Positions 38,301-58,188 of a stretch of DNA of 64,000 nt are shown here, one piece after another. The position numbers and the translations under genes are program-made. The notes beneath the pieces are model-generated. The model was not told the DNA's origin. It ran no database searches and worked only from the letters and a program-made list of their open reading frames with translations. The stretch lies in contig NC_088301.1 of NCBI RefSeq assembly GCF_032854445.1, positions 46,061,116 to 46,125,115 of the forward strand, read 5' to 3'. The first letter of the stretch is position 1; each line of letters starts with the position of its first letter. Source of the DNA: Liolophura sinensis. Lineage: Eukaryota; Mollusca; Polyplacophora; Chitonida; Chitonidae.

Positions 38301-39480
38301 CACAAAAAAATAAATTTCCTTGTAAATCACATTGCTTTATGGTGCTATAACCTAGACAAAGTCATTAAAAAAAAAAAATATTAGAAATCTTATTTACAAA
38401 TTTTTTGCATATTGCCCCTGCTCCATTCATTCATTCACAAAATAGAGANNNNNNNNNNNNNNNNNNNNNNNNNNNNNNNNNNNNNNNNNNNNNNNNNNNN
38501 NNNNNNNNNNNNNNNNNNNNNNNNNNNNNNNNNNNNNNNNNNNNNNNNNNNNNNNNNNNNNNNNNNNNNNNNNNNNNNNNNNNNNNNNNNNNNNNNNNNN
38601 NNNNNNNNNNNNNNNNNNNNNNNNNNNNNNNNNNNNNNNNNNNNNNNNGACAGCCATTGTCTAGGTCATGGTCGCTCAAATGGACTAATGACTGTCCCAG
38701 AAACTCATCTCTCTCATTGACATCCTGATCCCAAACCTCCAGGAATATCTGCGTGGTCTGGAGAAGTTCAGGTGACAGCTTGAAAGCAAACAGTTCCTTG
38801 TACACAGGATTGCAGGTGAGAGGGGAAGTCTCTGTGTGCTTCTCGCCCTGATGGTCAGTGTCTGGTATAAGCCACAGCTGCAACACAGAAACAAAACAGG
38901 TGTTTACAAGCAAAGATTCAACTGATTTGTTTATTTAACTGTTTCTTAATGCCATAATCAAGAATTTTTGACATGGTAGACAGTTTTATGGGTGGTACAA
39001 CCGGAGTATTGGGTAAACCACTGACTTATGGAAGGTTACTTACAAACCTTCCATGTGTGATGCAGAGAAAGGCATGCCACACTGGTGGCAGCCAAGTGGT
39101 GTGAAATGAACGTTCAAGGTTATCCGCAGCAACTCGAGCTTGCCAAGCGCTTACTGCCACCAAGGCCCACATACAATAAAAGCCCATGGCCCATTGAGCC
39201 CTTCCTTGAATGTCCTTGAGATTGAAAAGCAAGCACTTTGTTGCGCTCAACAAAATTTTTGTTTCCATTCATGTTCAGTACCATTTCTACACACCTTTAC
39301 ATAAGGGTTACAGGCTTTGGAGCGGATATCTCGACTTCTCAAGTCCTCACAGCACTCAACCCTAAGCAGCAGCAGTGATTTGGATGCAATAAACTTCAGT
39401 GACAACTCCACCCTTCCACTGTCAACCCCTCCGTGATGGACGACTGATGGGTCTAGTTGACTAAAAACATTCTTCAGCAT
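35346..39480 (-). CDS. Protein with C2 domain(s), synaptotagmin-like; interrupted by assembly gap
   Basis: Minus-strand exons: 39480-39295 (ATG at 39480, in-frame TGA just upstream), 38877-38649 (runs into the N gap), 38163-38087, 37439-37313, 36252-36124 (weak gtttgc donor) and 35420-35346 (TGA). The first two exons form most of one C2 fold: GRVELSLKFIASKSLLLLRV, then ACNPYVK, LWLIPDTDHQGEKHTETSP, CNPVYKELFAFKL and FLEVWDQDVNERDEFLGQSL. The third calcium loop (WDQD...ERDEF) keeps acidic residues, while the usual SDPYVK aspartate is Asn (CNPYVK), so calcium binding is uncertain. After the gap, VLDETFQCKVP and LGQVVVPLGEFEPEHPF look like part of a second C2 fold. The C-terminus, read as IITLTARKAGSQARIRIQDG then VPVY, is unfamiliar. 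C2 domains usually bind membranes or partner proteins, often in vesicle traffic; I cannot name the orthologue. At least one exon may be hidden in the gap. Confidence 0.78.
38449..38648. other. Assembly gap of exactly 200 N
   Basis: The run of 200 N inside the C2-domain gene is a placeholder of conventional size, so the true length is unknown. It cuts exon 38877-38649 in mid-codon. Open frames reported across it are artefacts. Confidence 0.99.
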
Positions 39481-39877
39481 CCTTCATACACTGCTGAAAA
39501 AAGAAACCACAAACTAGATCTACAATATACGTTAAATAAATAACACATACACAAAAATAAGGAAATTATCCCAGGGAAAGCAAAATGTAATCTTTCTAGG
39601 ACATTGTACACAACTTAAAATTTAGATTTCAACTTCCATACAACACAAAAACACAAATGCTTGCAATGGCGCAATGAATTCTTCTGTCTGTTTTTTAAAA
39701 TGCCAAGTCTGTACCATCTCCTGTTATATTTAGAAAACTTTACTTAGAGACCAAAATTTAAATTTCTAAATATTTTTAGACATTATTCTCAGACACATCC
39801 AGTGTACAATGACACAATGCGGCCAAGAATATGCTGTGTTTACCCAGAATGCAGAATAATAAAGCTGTCAAGTCTAC

Positions 39878-40036
39878 CTTACTCTTCTCCTGATCAGCCC
39901 ATCCAGAGCGGGAATCCATTTTCTCCTGTTCTGATGTCACCATCAGTACTTTTGTTAATCCATTTATCTTCTCATTGTTCTGCTTTAGTTTTTGTTCTCT
40001 TCTGTATTGTTGAAACTGGGATTTGTTTTGTCCCAT
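39878..40036 (-). CDS. Candidate 5' exon upstream of the C2-domain gene
   Basis: A minus-strand frame starts at ATG 40036 (MGQNKSQFQQYRREQKLKQN) and stays open and highly charged to GWADQEKSK, with possible donors gtagac (after 39878) or gtaagg four bases earlier. Its composition looks like real coding sequence. However, every way I could splice it to exon 39480-39295 either changes phase or meets the in-frame TGA just before ATG 39480. It may belong to an alternative transcript, be 5' UTR, or be chance. Confidence 0.3.
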
Positions 40037-40300
40037 ACTGACTTCTTTCTTCTTGGTAGATGGTTAGATATTAAACATGAACGGTGCTTTTTCACTTGCA
40101 CAATCTGGGAAGCAATTCTTCACTTCATTATTTAAAGAATATCAAGCTGAAAGTTAAAATAATCAAAACCACTATAAAGTAAAAAATGTAAAAAATAAGA
40201 AAAATACTGAACATAGATTTGGTAACAAGGCTACCAAAAAGCTTGCCTGTAGGAGACAGATGAATGCAAAATTTCAGCTCAGTACATAAGCGATTTAAAC

Positions 40301-40350
40301 ATGTTATTTATTTATTTATTTGATTGGTGTTTTTTACGCCGTACTCAAGA
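40301..40350 (-). mobile_element. SINE tail fragment
   Basis: About 50 bp (tttatttatttgattggtg, then ttttttacgccgtactcaag) are the complement of the tail of the SINE family seen elsewhere in the window. Confidence 0.7.
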
Positions 40351-42730
40351 AGATTTAAACATGTACCATGGTTTCTAATACACACAAGAGATGTGAAGGT
40401 CATGAATTTGGTAATTACCAGAAATTAATTCAACACTGAGCATCAACAATGAAACATCCCCTTCATGTAATTCATGTAATTGTACTTTAGATGTATGCAA
40501 ACCCTGAGCTTAATACATGTAGTCTTTCTTGAGATACCACCTTTAACATTAATGTTGTCTCCCAATACAAAAGAGGAATTTGTAATTTACGTAAATTAAT
40601 ATGTACATTGGATATTAACAATGGAACACCCCTCTCACTAAAAACTAATAAAGTTGGATATTATTTCTTCACTTGAGTATTGTAACTGTTCTCAAGAATA
40701 TGTTACTTGTGAAACAACTGGTGAATTGAAAACAGATCCAATAAAGTCATCTAGATATCTGATGAACATCCTAAAGTGAAGCTGAAACCAAACCAGTTTC
40801 ATGCTTGATTTTACCATTACACACCATGACAGTGTTCTGTTGCCTTTTCTATTAATTCTCTATTTTCACTGGTGCTACTATTTTAACTGTCTCACATGTA
40901 TGTGCAATAAAAATATGGAATATTGTGAAAAGACGATTTTCAACGGTTTGACATAACTACCACGTGACACCACTCGATTTTTATGACTTCCACAGAATAT
41001 TTTCTGACATAAATTGAATAAATCATCTCGACTAATATTGACAAGATTGAAAAGGCAATATCGGACATGGCAAAGACAGCTGAAAATTCTTTGTTTGCAG
41101 TGAAATGTTCAAAAAATACTCCTTTCGCAGGTCACAGTACTTGTGGGGCCTAATGCTGATATGTATTTACCAATATAACAAGTTCAAAAGATGTGACATA
41201 GCACCCCACTTGTCCACAGTCTTGTTTGAAGTTGTACCAGTTTTCCCTCTTCAGTCCGCCATGTTGTTTACACGTTGGCTAGTGTCCAGTGGCTTACCCA
41301 CGAATTAGTTACCCTATCTCCAAAGGAATATGGCTACTTATACAAGTACCTTGGGTTGCATAAAAATGAAAACTTCATATTCAAACGAAAATTTGAAGAA
41401 ATAAAAACAACATTGGATCCCTTTTGGTTTTAAGCAGATATACAAAGCAAATGTCCATGTAGATATGTTCCGATATTTCCAGGAGATAATTCATGAGAAT
41501 ACAATATATTGAAAAATGATGGCTAAAATACGAACACCAAAATAACATTAGCAGATCTTAGATTCCCAGGCTTACATCTTACTTTATTATCTAATTCGAC
41601 AATTAACCCATATCTAAGTTGAGTAAATTTAAGATCATTCAGGCTTGAAAACATTATTACAGCAATTTCGGCCAGACAAAGGCCGCGCGGGGAGGAATTT
41701 CGGGGATGATGAAATTTTCACCTGCCGACTCGCATAGCAACAGTTTGTGGAATCTAAGGCGCTGCATGGTCCTTGTCTCTTTTCAATCCTGTTTGCACCC
41801 TGATGGTAGAATAGTCGGCATTTCCTGCCAGTCTGTGCTGAGTAACTATTGGAGTACCCCATCCACCCCAAACCCCATGCCCACGTGGGGCAAAATCGAC
41901 TTAGAAAACGTCACCTCACGAAAACGTCTTATGCTTTTGTCCATCGGGACAATTACGTTCTGCAACAGCTGTAGGGTACATGCACTGGGGATATGGAAAG
42001 AAACACAAAGAATTGAAAAGGCAAACAAACGCATATTGGGATTGGGTTAATAACGTTTGTGAAACATAAAGAGAATATCTGGTTAATTCAGTTAGCCCCA
42101 ATAATATTTAAATAAACTTAAACTGAAAATGATACGGTGCCACATATACAGGTTTTGTGTCCTTCGTTTTTAATTCAGTTACATAGCTTTTGCCAGGTTT
42201 CGTCTCAACCCGTAAAGTATTTGTTGATAATGTTGTTAAATTATTAGGATAAATTAACTAATTATTCGTTTTATGACAAACTGTATCTAAATATAAGAGA
42301 ATTTTTTGTGCAAACAGGTTTTCGTTTTTATATCCTGTGAGCTTATATATCCTTTCTCGGTTAGGCTTTTATACAAATCGTCATCGTCATCAATTTATGC
42401 GTACTTGCATAAATGTAGGAACTTAGAATTCAGTGGATTATTTGTAAATTTTGTGGAATAATTCTTCTCAAATGACCACCAGCTTGTGTCTACTTTGGAG
42501 CGTAAGGTGGTAGGCTGTTTAACCACCCGCTGTCTGTAAAACACGTTCTGTTTTAAACCGTTAAGCTTATTCGCAGCTGTCACTTGTCGCTATAGGGAGT
42601 CACGTGACCAGGCCTTTTAAGTGTCCATGTTGAATCAGGAAGGTCCTGTTCCAAGGATTCTCTCATTTTCTCGATATAAAGCCGACGTCTAAAGAACTTC
42701 AAACATTGAACTGCTGACAGAGGGGAGAAC

Positions 42731-50967
<8,237 letters not shown>

Positions 50968-51551
50968 GAGTTAGATTTTATTTTTTAGGCAATGCCGGCC
51001 CGTATCATTTAAATATTTCCCAGGTATAACTGTGCTGTAACTTGGGAAAGACATTACGCATACTAGAAGGAATGTCCTCATTTGTATCTTGTCATGACAA
51101 ATTTACAGAAAAATTTTTCTGTTATTATTGTTAATGTATTTATGATAAGGACATGAAAGAAGTTTCTCAATCAAAGACAGAGGTACAGCTTGTTATATTT
51201 AAGAGAATTGTAAGAAAATTGGCATATTGAAATGCCTTTCTGAGCATTTCATATTGAGATAGAGGAAAATGCTGCCACGACAAGAGCTGAGCTTACATTG
51301 TTAGCATTGGAGAAAATGCTTGTCAAGTTGTTTTGACATCTGATGAATTTGTCATCACAAGTCTCACGGGTGTTTAGTTAACACATCATTTTTCTTTATC
51401 ATTATTTTTCATGATTACAGCTTAGTGTGGAATATCAATATTTTTCCCTTTTCTTTTTTTCTTTTAGAAAAAAAAAAATGCTCATGTCGTCCAGTCATTT
51501 TTGTTTTATCCTTGTGTAAATGCCAGTGTTTAATGTCAGACATGGTCACGA

Positions 51552-51557
51552 AATAAA
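51552..51557 (+). promoter_or_regulatory. Candidate SEC61A polyadenylation signal
   Basis: An AATAAA followed by an A run lies about 590 bases after the SEC61A stop. It is the clearest such hexamer I noticed in the proximal 3' flank. No transcript end was available to confirm it. Confidence 0.4.
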
Positions 51558-52053
51558 AAAAAAAGTATACATCGAGTTTCAAGAGATTCTGTGAATTATT
51601 CATTTGTTTTAGTAGGCATTCTTTCTGGGATGGTGTTAAATCTAAAGGATATTTAGCAGCCATTGGTTATGCAAGTGAAAAATTTCAGACTGCAGTATTA
51701 AAACAGAAATCAGCATGGAGTTTTAAAATAGGTTGGTTCATAATCCAAATGTTTACATGCAGCTGAAGTGTACAAAAAGCAGCCGCTAATCCTTGACTGA
51801 ATGAACTGAATGAACTGTCAAGCTCCTTTTGGATTTGCCAGTCTCGGTTCAATGGTAGTGCAGGGTGCATACAGTCCTTGAAACTCCTTGAAAGTTCTTG
51901 AAAAATACAATTTCATTTTCAAGTGCTGGAAAGTCCTTAAAAAAGACAAATGCTCCTGGAAACTCCTTGAAAATCATAGTTTGTTCCGAACTTAAATATT
52001 TTCTGCTGACCGCCGAGTCTATATCGGGAGCTCGTTTATAATTCTCCCATAAT

Positions 52054-52721
52054 CAGGGCTTCCGCTCGCACTCGCCATTGTCGCAAATTTAGAACAATTT
52101 TTGGAAATGGTGATAAAATTTGAAAAAATGCGAATGTTTCTGGCGACACATTTATTTACTTAAGAAAAAATACAAACGTTATACAAAATCTACCATGAGT
52201 TTTTCTGGGATGTTTAGCAGATTTTTGGCAATTTTTCACATGAGAATAATCCACTTTTATTTCAAACGGTTTCATCTCGGGGGGAAACAACACCGTTGTA
52301 TGGCGATTACTTGACAGAAATCTACAAGGGGGGGGGGGGGGGGGGGGGTCAGCACTGTTGCAAGTTGACTTACATTAAATAACCCTTGAAATCTGTAGGA
52401 TCCTACAGATAGGTTGAAAAAAGGATTGATTTTTTTTTTTTTTTTTCTCAAAAAACAACACACTGCCAAGCCCTGCTCCATTTCTTTGAGGACAGTTGTT
52501 CTACATGTAACGTTTGGTTAACTCCAGATATAGCTGGAAGAGACCAAACTGATTCTAGCAGCTACACCAAGACAGATAAAAATGAATTACAGAAGGAGAC
52601 CTACAGGAGTCATGGCCGCTAAGGAAGTATGGCTGAAGAAAAATAGTATTTACGACAAAATCTGATGAGTGGCTAAAGAGACTGAAAAAATAGTAAAAAT
52701 ACTAACCCAGAGGAAGCCCTG
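52054..52721. mobile_element. Non-autonomous DNA transposon, hAT-like ends
   Basis: A 668-bp element begins with cagggcttcc (52054-52063) and ends with its complement ggaagccctg (52712-52721). The six bases cataat lie directly outside both ends (52048-52053 and 52722-52727), a likely target duplication. Ends starting CAGGG are typical of hAT elements, whose duplications are usually 8 bp; here two outer bases differ. It has no transposase. The interior carries a G run of about 20 (near 52328) and a long T run (near 52431). Confidence 0.7.
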
Positions 52722-54189
52722 CATAATGATAAATGGTGTTCATTCTTTTTACTGAGCCAAGGCCGGGTCAAAGAAAGTGTCGCATTACGCAGGTGAAGTA
52801 CAGATATTTCTTGCAAAAGCTAGCGTACTATCCAATATACATGCATGCAAATTAAAGCATCTATACCTGGCCTGACTATTGTGATCAGTGAAGTATGCCC
52901 CTTTGGTCCGATTTGTGCACATTTTGAGTGCAGAAGAAACGGCAGTGAACATCCTTCAGTGGTCATAACGTGCAAATTTGTGAATACGAACTTGTGTACC
53001 TGGAATCAACTTTAAGCTTATTGCCCGCTGAAAGGTACACCAAAAACATACCCCAGCAAGAACACCCATAATTGTTTCGCTGATGTGCATCCATGGAGGC
53101 TACCTCCTTATAGTTCACCATGTCCAAAGGCCATATATGGCCTGTTACGTCCGACATAGGCCGGCAATGCAACTAACTTCCATCGCCGACATGGGCCGGC
53201 AATGCAACTAACTTCCATGTAGGCCTACCAACTCAATATTTTATATTTCTGACATTCATTCCGTCGGTAGACCATCGCCAAGGTTAATATCAGAATGTTA
53301 AATAAGGCAGAAGATCCTTTGGCGAGCTAACTTTCATTTTGCATGGTACATTATATTGGGTACCGGTAACAACAAATTATTACATAAATTAATACCTCTG
53401 TGTAAATGGCAGCAAATTAGAATAGATTATGTGATCGAAATTCCTTTTTCCTTTGCTCCAAACGTGCCAAAATGACGCGATGATCATTATTTGATCCAGA
53501 CATTTAACACTTCTGATGTTCATACGTCATGTTATTCTTCCTCCACAGTGGAGTCTCGGAAGAGCATTCCAATGCTCTTCCCAGATGGAACTAAGTGCCA
53601 TGGGTTCGGGCTCACAGTATCTTAATGTCTGCTTTCCCCAAAGGAAATACCTTTGCTCAATGTTTGCAGAAATTACCTTCAGGAAAAAATAAATTCAAGC
53701 ACTTTAAACAGACTTAGGCCTCCTCCGTTTGTGAATGTACGTACATGCATTATTGCATTTACTGGATTGTGTGCACATAATAGTTGTCTCCCTTTATCAA
53801 TACGTGCAAATGAGTCTGTTCAGTATTAAAATGCTTAGCCCTCACATATTGACGTGTCAACTCCAAAATAGAAAAACTGAACACTAAACCCTATTAGTTC
53901 ATCAGAAGTTTGTCAGTGTATTTGGTCAGAAATTTTAATTTTATAGTTTGAATACAGTGAATATGGAAGTTTTGAAGATTTTACATGGGCTCACAAAAAG
54001 CAATATGAATCATGAACAATTTATGTTTATGCACTATATGAAAATGTTAATGTATTATATTATTTTACATAGTTTTAAAATTTGTTGGGAGCTTTTGGAT
54101 AATAAACGACTGATGACACTCTTAGATGTTTCTGCCATCTAAAGATCATTTAAACTAGATCATGTCTTCCACTATGGGGCTTTGGTTCA

Positions 54190-54309
54190 TTTCTTTTTTA
54201 TTTATTTGATTGGTGTTTTATGCCTTACTCAAGAATATTTCACTTATATGCCAGCAGCCAGCATTATGGTGAGAGGAAACCGGACAGAGCCTAGGGGAAC
54301 CCACAACTT
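54190..54309 (-). mobile_element. SINE 3' fragment
   Basis: The complement of the SINE tail and part of the central domain: tttatttgattggtgtttta, then ctcaagaatatttcacttat, then aaccggacagagcctagggg. The tRNA head is absent. The 46-bp minisatellite starts almost directly after it. Confidence 0.8.
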
Positions 54310-54339
54310 TCATTATGTGCCCATTATGTGGAGGGACAT

Positions 54340-55185
54340 CCAGAAGAGATTGAACAGTATTTATGCAATTGGTCTTTTGCATGGGCAGCCCAAAACGAAT
54401 CAACATTAATGATGTCTTGTGAAGGACAGCCCGAAGAGATTCCACATCCATGATGTAATAAGTCTTGTGGATGGAGAGGCAGAAAAGATTCAACATTAAT
54501 GATGTACACATAGTAGGTCTTCTGAATGGACAGCCCAAGGAGATTCAACATTAATGACGTAAAAGGTCTTGTGGATGGACACCTTGGGGAGAGTCAACAT
54601 TAATGATGAAATGGTTCTTGTGAATGGACAGCCTTAGGAGATTCAACCCTAATGATGTAACAGGTCGTGTGGATGGACACCCTGGGGAGAGGCAACATTA
54701 ATGATGTAATAAGTCTTGTGGAACAGCTTGAAAACATGGAACACCAATGGTGTAATATGTCTAGTGGAACAGCTTGAAGATATGGAACAGTAATGATTTA
54801 ATAAGTCTTGTGGAACAACTTGAAGACATGGAACATCAATGGTGTAATAAGTCTTGTGGAACAGTTTGAAGACATGGAACACCAATGGTGTAACAAGTCT
54901 TGTGGAACAGATTGAAGACATGGAACAACAATGATGTAATAAGTCTTGTGGAACAGCTTGAAGACGTGGAACAGCAATGATGTAATAAGCCATGTGGAAC
55001 AGCTTGAAGATATGGAACAGCAATGATGTAATAAGTCATGTGGAACAGCTGGAAGACGTGGAACAGCAATGATGTAATAAGTCATGTGGAACAGCTGGAA
55101 GACATGGAACAGCAATGATGTAATAAGTCATGTGGAACAGCTTGAAGACATGGAACAGCAATGATGTAATAAGTCTTGTGGAAGA
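54340..55185. repeat. 46-bp minisatellite with two unit types
   Basis: From about 54.70 to 55.19 kb the units read gatgtaataagtcttgtgg, then aacagcttgaagacatgg, then aacagcaat, about 46 bp. From about 54.34 to 54.70 kb older, more diverged units read like gtcttgtggatggacagcc, then aaggagattcaacattaatg. The open frames on the minus strand (up to 124 codons) are products of the repeat. Confidence 0.85.
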
Positions 55186-57101
55186 AAAACATACATATTT
55201 ATCTACAGCAGTAACTGTTGTGAAAGGACAGTGAGAAGAGATGGTGAATTCCTGGGAGAGCATCTATTACATTCAGCCAAACAACACTACAGTACATCCA
55301 GCCACAGAACATGCGTGTTTGTACATGTATACGCCAGTAGTACAGGCTACCCGGAGTCAGGAATAACCTATATACCAGCACAGACAAGTACCCACCATTA
55401 ACCACTAATATATCATGTATCTGTTTACAGTATAATGAATGATCAGTCTAATGCATTAAGCCACCAGGGAAACACTTCATGGGTATTTATCACATGTCCA
55501 ATCCACAATTTCCTTCACTGCATCAAAAATGCATAGCTGGCCTGATATTTATGTCATAGATCAGCTGAATATGTTTAGTGAAATGGGCTCCAATTACAAA
55601 CTACATGCAGGTGGCAGAGGTTGATATCAAAAACTTGTCATTTGAATGCTTCTTTAGTACACAAACTCAGAGGCAGATGTATCTGATTTTCCCTTTCAAG
55701 CATAGTCCTAACAGTACATGCGCTGCTCTATATGTTCGCTTTACATCAATGCAACCACTAGCAAATATTAGGTATACAAATCTTGAACACCACCAAGGTC
55801 ACAGGGGTCACAGTGATGGATGCGGCTGGGAAGTAATGTCAGAAAATACAAAATCTCAATTTTTGAAAGCTTGATGCTCATGTATTCTTTGTATCTAAGG
55901 ATTATGACAGCTCTAAAAACCATGCCACTTTTAATACAAAGTATTTATTTTGATATACCTGCACACAGTTTTAAATTTTCACTCCTCTGTACAAAACTCA
56001 TTTTGCCAGTTGCACAAATTATATAATTTTTTAATTAAAGTAACACATCGACAATGACATGCATGACAGCGTACACAATTTGTGTAAAACTGATCATGTC
56101 AGTGTGCAATGCACAAATTCAACACAATCCATGCGAGTCAGTATCAACTGCTTTAGCTTTTTTACACTTAGTTTGCTATCTCCTTCACTGTAACCTATTA
56201 ATATTAACCAGTCATGACAATGTCTCAACATGGATTATTGATCACTTGGTAACTATTTTGTTGGGCAGCATGAGAGGTGGCTACAACAGACCAGTGAGCT
56301 CCCTTGATTAATCATGAAAAACTTTTTTTCTACTTTTTTTTTCTTGAATATTTTTAATGGTGGGTATTACATGACTGTATATACTGCATGATGACCTTAT
56401 ATAAGCATTAATACATCCTAGCATATAAAGGTATGAAAGGTTGTAATATGGGAACAATGTATCTGTACAGTAACAGTAGCCTAGATGTAGACATGTAATA
56501 CAAACTTTCAACTAAGAAACTAAGTTCAGGAATGAGATTTGGAGGGTGGGGTGGGGGTGGGGGGTTCCTATCTCCACCATCTGTAATAAAGCACTAGGCA
56601 GTCAGAAACATAAGACAAAGAAAAGGTTAAAAATATCACAGGTCTGTAACAAACCAAAGAAGTTTAATTGTGATATTGTGAGACATGTTGATAAGAGCTA
56701 GGCCAAGCACTTAATTTTCAAGGCTTTGCTAGCACGTGACATTCCTCAGAATAGATAGCACCACAATGTAGGCATGTTACACAGTACAGCGACCAACCCT
56801 CCCTTTACTGTAAGGAATGTAATACAACTATAGGAGACATCTCTCTCTCTCTCTTCTATGTTTATGTACACAATATGTACAGTATGTAGCAGTCTTTGGA
56901 ATGTCAAAACTGTCCACTGAAACTGACAAGTAAGAAGGTAAAAAAATTATATATATACATTTATGTATATGGAAATCAATCCACCTTTAGAGTGCATGAG
57001 AGTTATTAAAATGTACAGTATAAATACAAAACATACCTATTGATGATATATTAAAACGATGTTCATGTTTATATACAGACAAGCAAAACAGGCATAAAAT
57101 A

Positions 57102-57470
57102 CAGTATATAAACCTCAGGAAGATAAAATCCAGCATAAAACCTCTGAAAGAAAAAATCCAGCATAAAGCCTCAGGAAGATAAAATACAGACTAAGGCCTC
57201 AGGAAGATAAAATACAGCATAAAGCCTCAGGAAGATAAAATAACGCATAAAACCTCAGGAAGATAAAATACAGCATAAAACCTCAGGAAGATAGAATACA
57301 GCATAAAACCTCAGGAAGATAGAATACAGCATAAAACCTCAGGGAGATAAAATACAGCATAAAACCTCGGGAGATAAAATACAGCATAAAACCTCAGGAA
57401 GATAAAATACAGCATAAAACCTCAGGGAGATAGAATACAGCATAAAACCCCAGGAAGAATCAGATCAAGG
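57102..57470. repeat. 28-bp minisatellite
   Basis: About 13 units of cataaaacctcaggaagat plus aaaatacag, mostly 28 bp with a few shorter by one or two bases. It lies in the presumed 3' flank of the PRRT-like gene. Confidence 0.92.
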
Positions 57471-58129
57471 CAAATAAAACCCCACAGAAATGTATGGGAA
57501 GATCTTCATAATAAAATACTGATGATATTCAAAAGGAAATCTTACAATATACAACTGAGATTCATAATGACACACATGGCTAAACAGCATAAAGATGTTT
57601 TCTTATACATTTATGCTGAGTTTACAGTGATTTACTTCAAAATTACATTTCAAAATCAAAACAGAATCTTTACTAAGCTGGTTTGCTTTAAAGTAAAGAA
57701 ACTACTGTCTTATTGTTTCATCTTGACTATTTTGACGTTAATTAAATGTAAGGCTATTTTTGATTACTATAAATCTTATCCTCATTTCAGAAAAATAATA
57801 TAAATGGCATATTTTTCCTTTTACTCAAGGCACTGTGATATTTTCTATACACATTTACCTGACCACTGTCACAACCGTAACAAATCAATCAATCAATCAA
57901 TCCATCAAGTATTTTGCTTTTATACTTAAGTGTTTAAAATTCAAACTGAGAAAACATGTTATTGAGCCATCTTCAATCTTTGTGGTACCACTCCTGTAGA
58001 ATGCTGTTTATTCTAACCTAGTAGACTCCATGTGACAATAATTTATAAACATGTGATGCATTGTATGTATAGATACTACATAAATTTAATGATGCACAGA
58101 AAGGTAAAAAAAAAATAAAAACATACCCC

Positions 58130-58132
<3 letters not shown>

Positions 58133-58186
<54 letters not shown>
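58133..58186. repeat. AT dinucleotide microsatellite
   Basis: An uninterrupted run of about 27 AT dinucleotides, preceded by 'cataccccccaa'. Probably polymorphic in length. Confidence 0.96.

Positions 58187-58188
<2 letters not shown>

Larger units (their letters stand above)
39481..42730. other. Divergent promoter region between C2-domain gene and SEC61A
   Basis: About 3.2 kb separate the two ATG codons, which face away from each other. It holds the candidate exon at 39878-40036, a SINE tail fragment (40301-40350) and a less AT-rich block at about 41.65-42.05 kb. That block is open on both strands (114 codons plus, 62-78 minus) but shows no motif I know. The SEC61A promoter should lie close to 42.6 kb. 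Confidence 0.5.

Noticed and set aside
38405-38913. Open frames running through the N gap
   Set aside because: Unknown bases cannot support a frame; only the part from 38649 to 38877 is real coding sequence.
39026-39200. Possible further SINE in the intron of the C2-domain gene
   Set aside because: The phrase gcttactgccaccaaggccc felt familiar as a repeat, but no head, tail or second copy in the window could be shown.
51880-51990. Stretch of repeated 'ccttgaaa' motifs
   Set aside because: Short, degenerate and without definable ends; it lies just outside the hAT-like element and cannot be assigned to it.
54218-55263. Repeat-encoded minus-strand frames of up to 124 codons
   Set aside because: They follow the 46-bp minisatellite and have no start context or non-repeat sequence.
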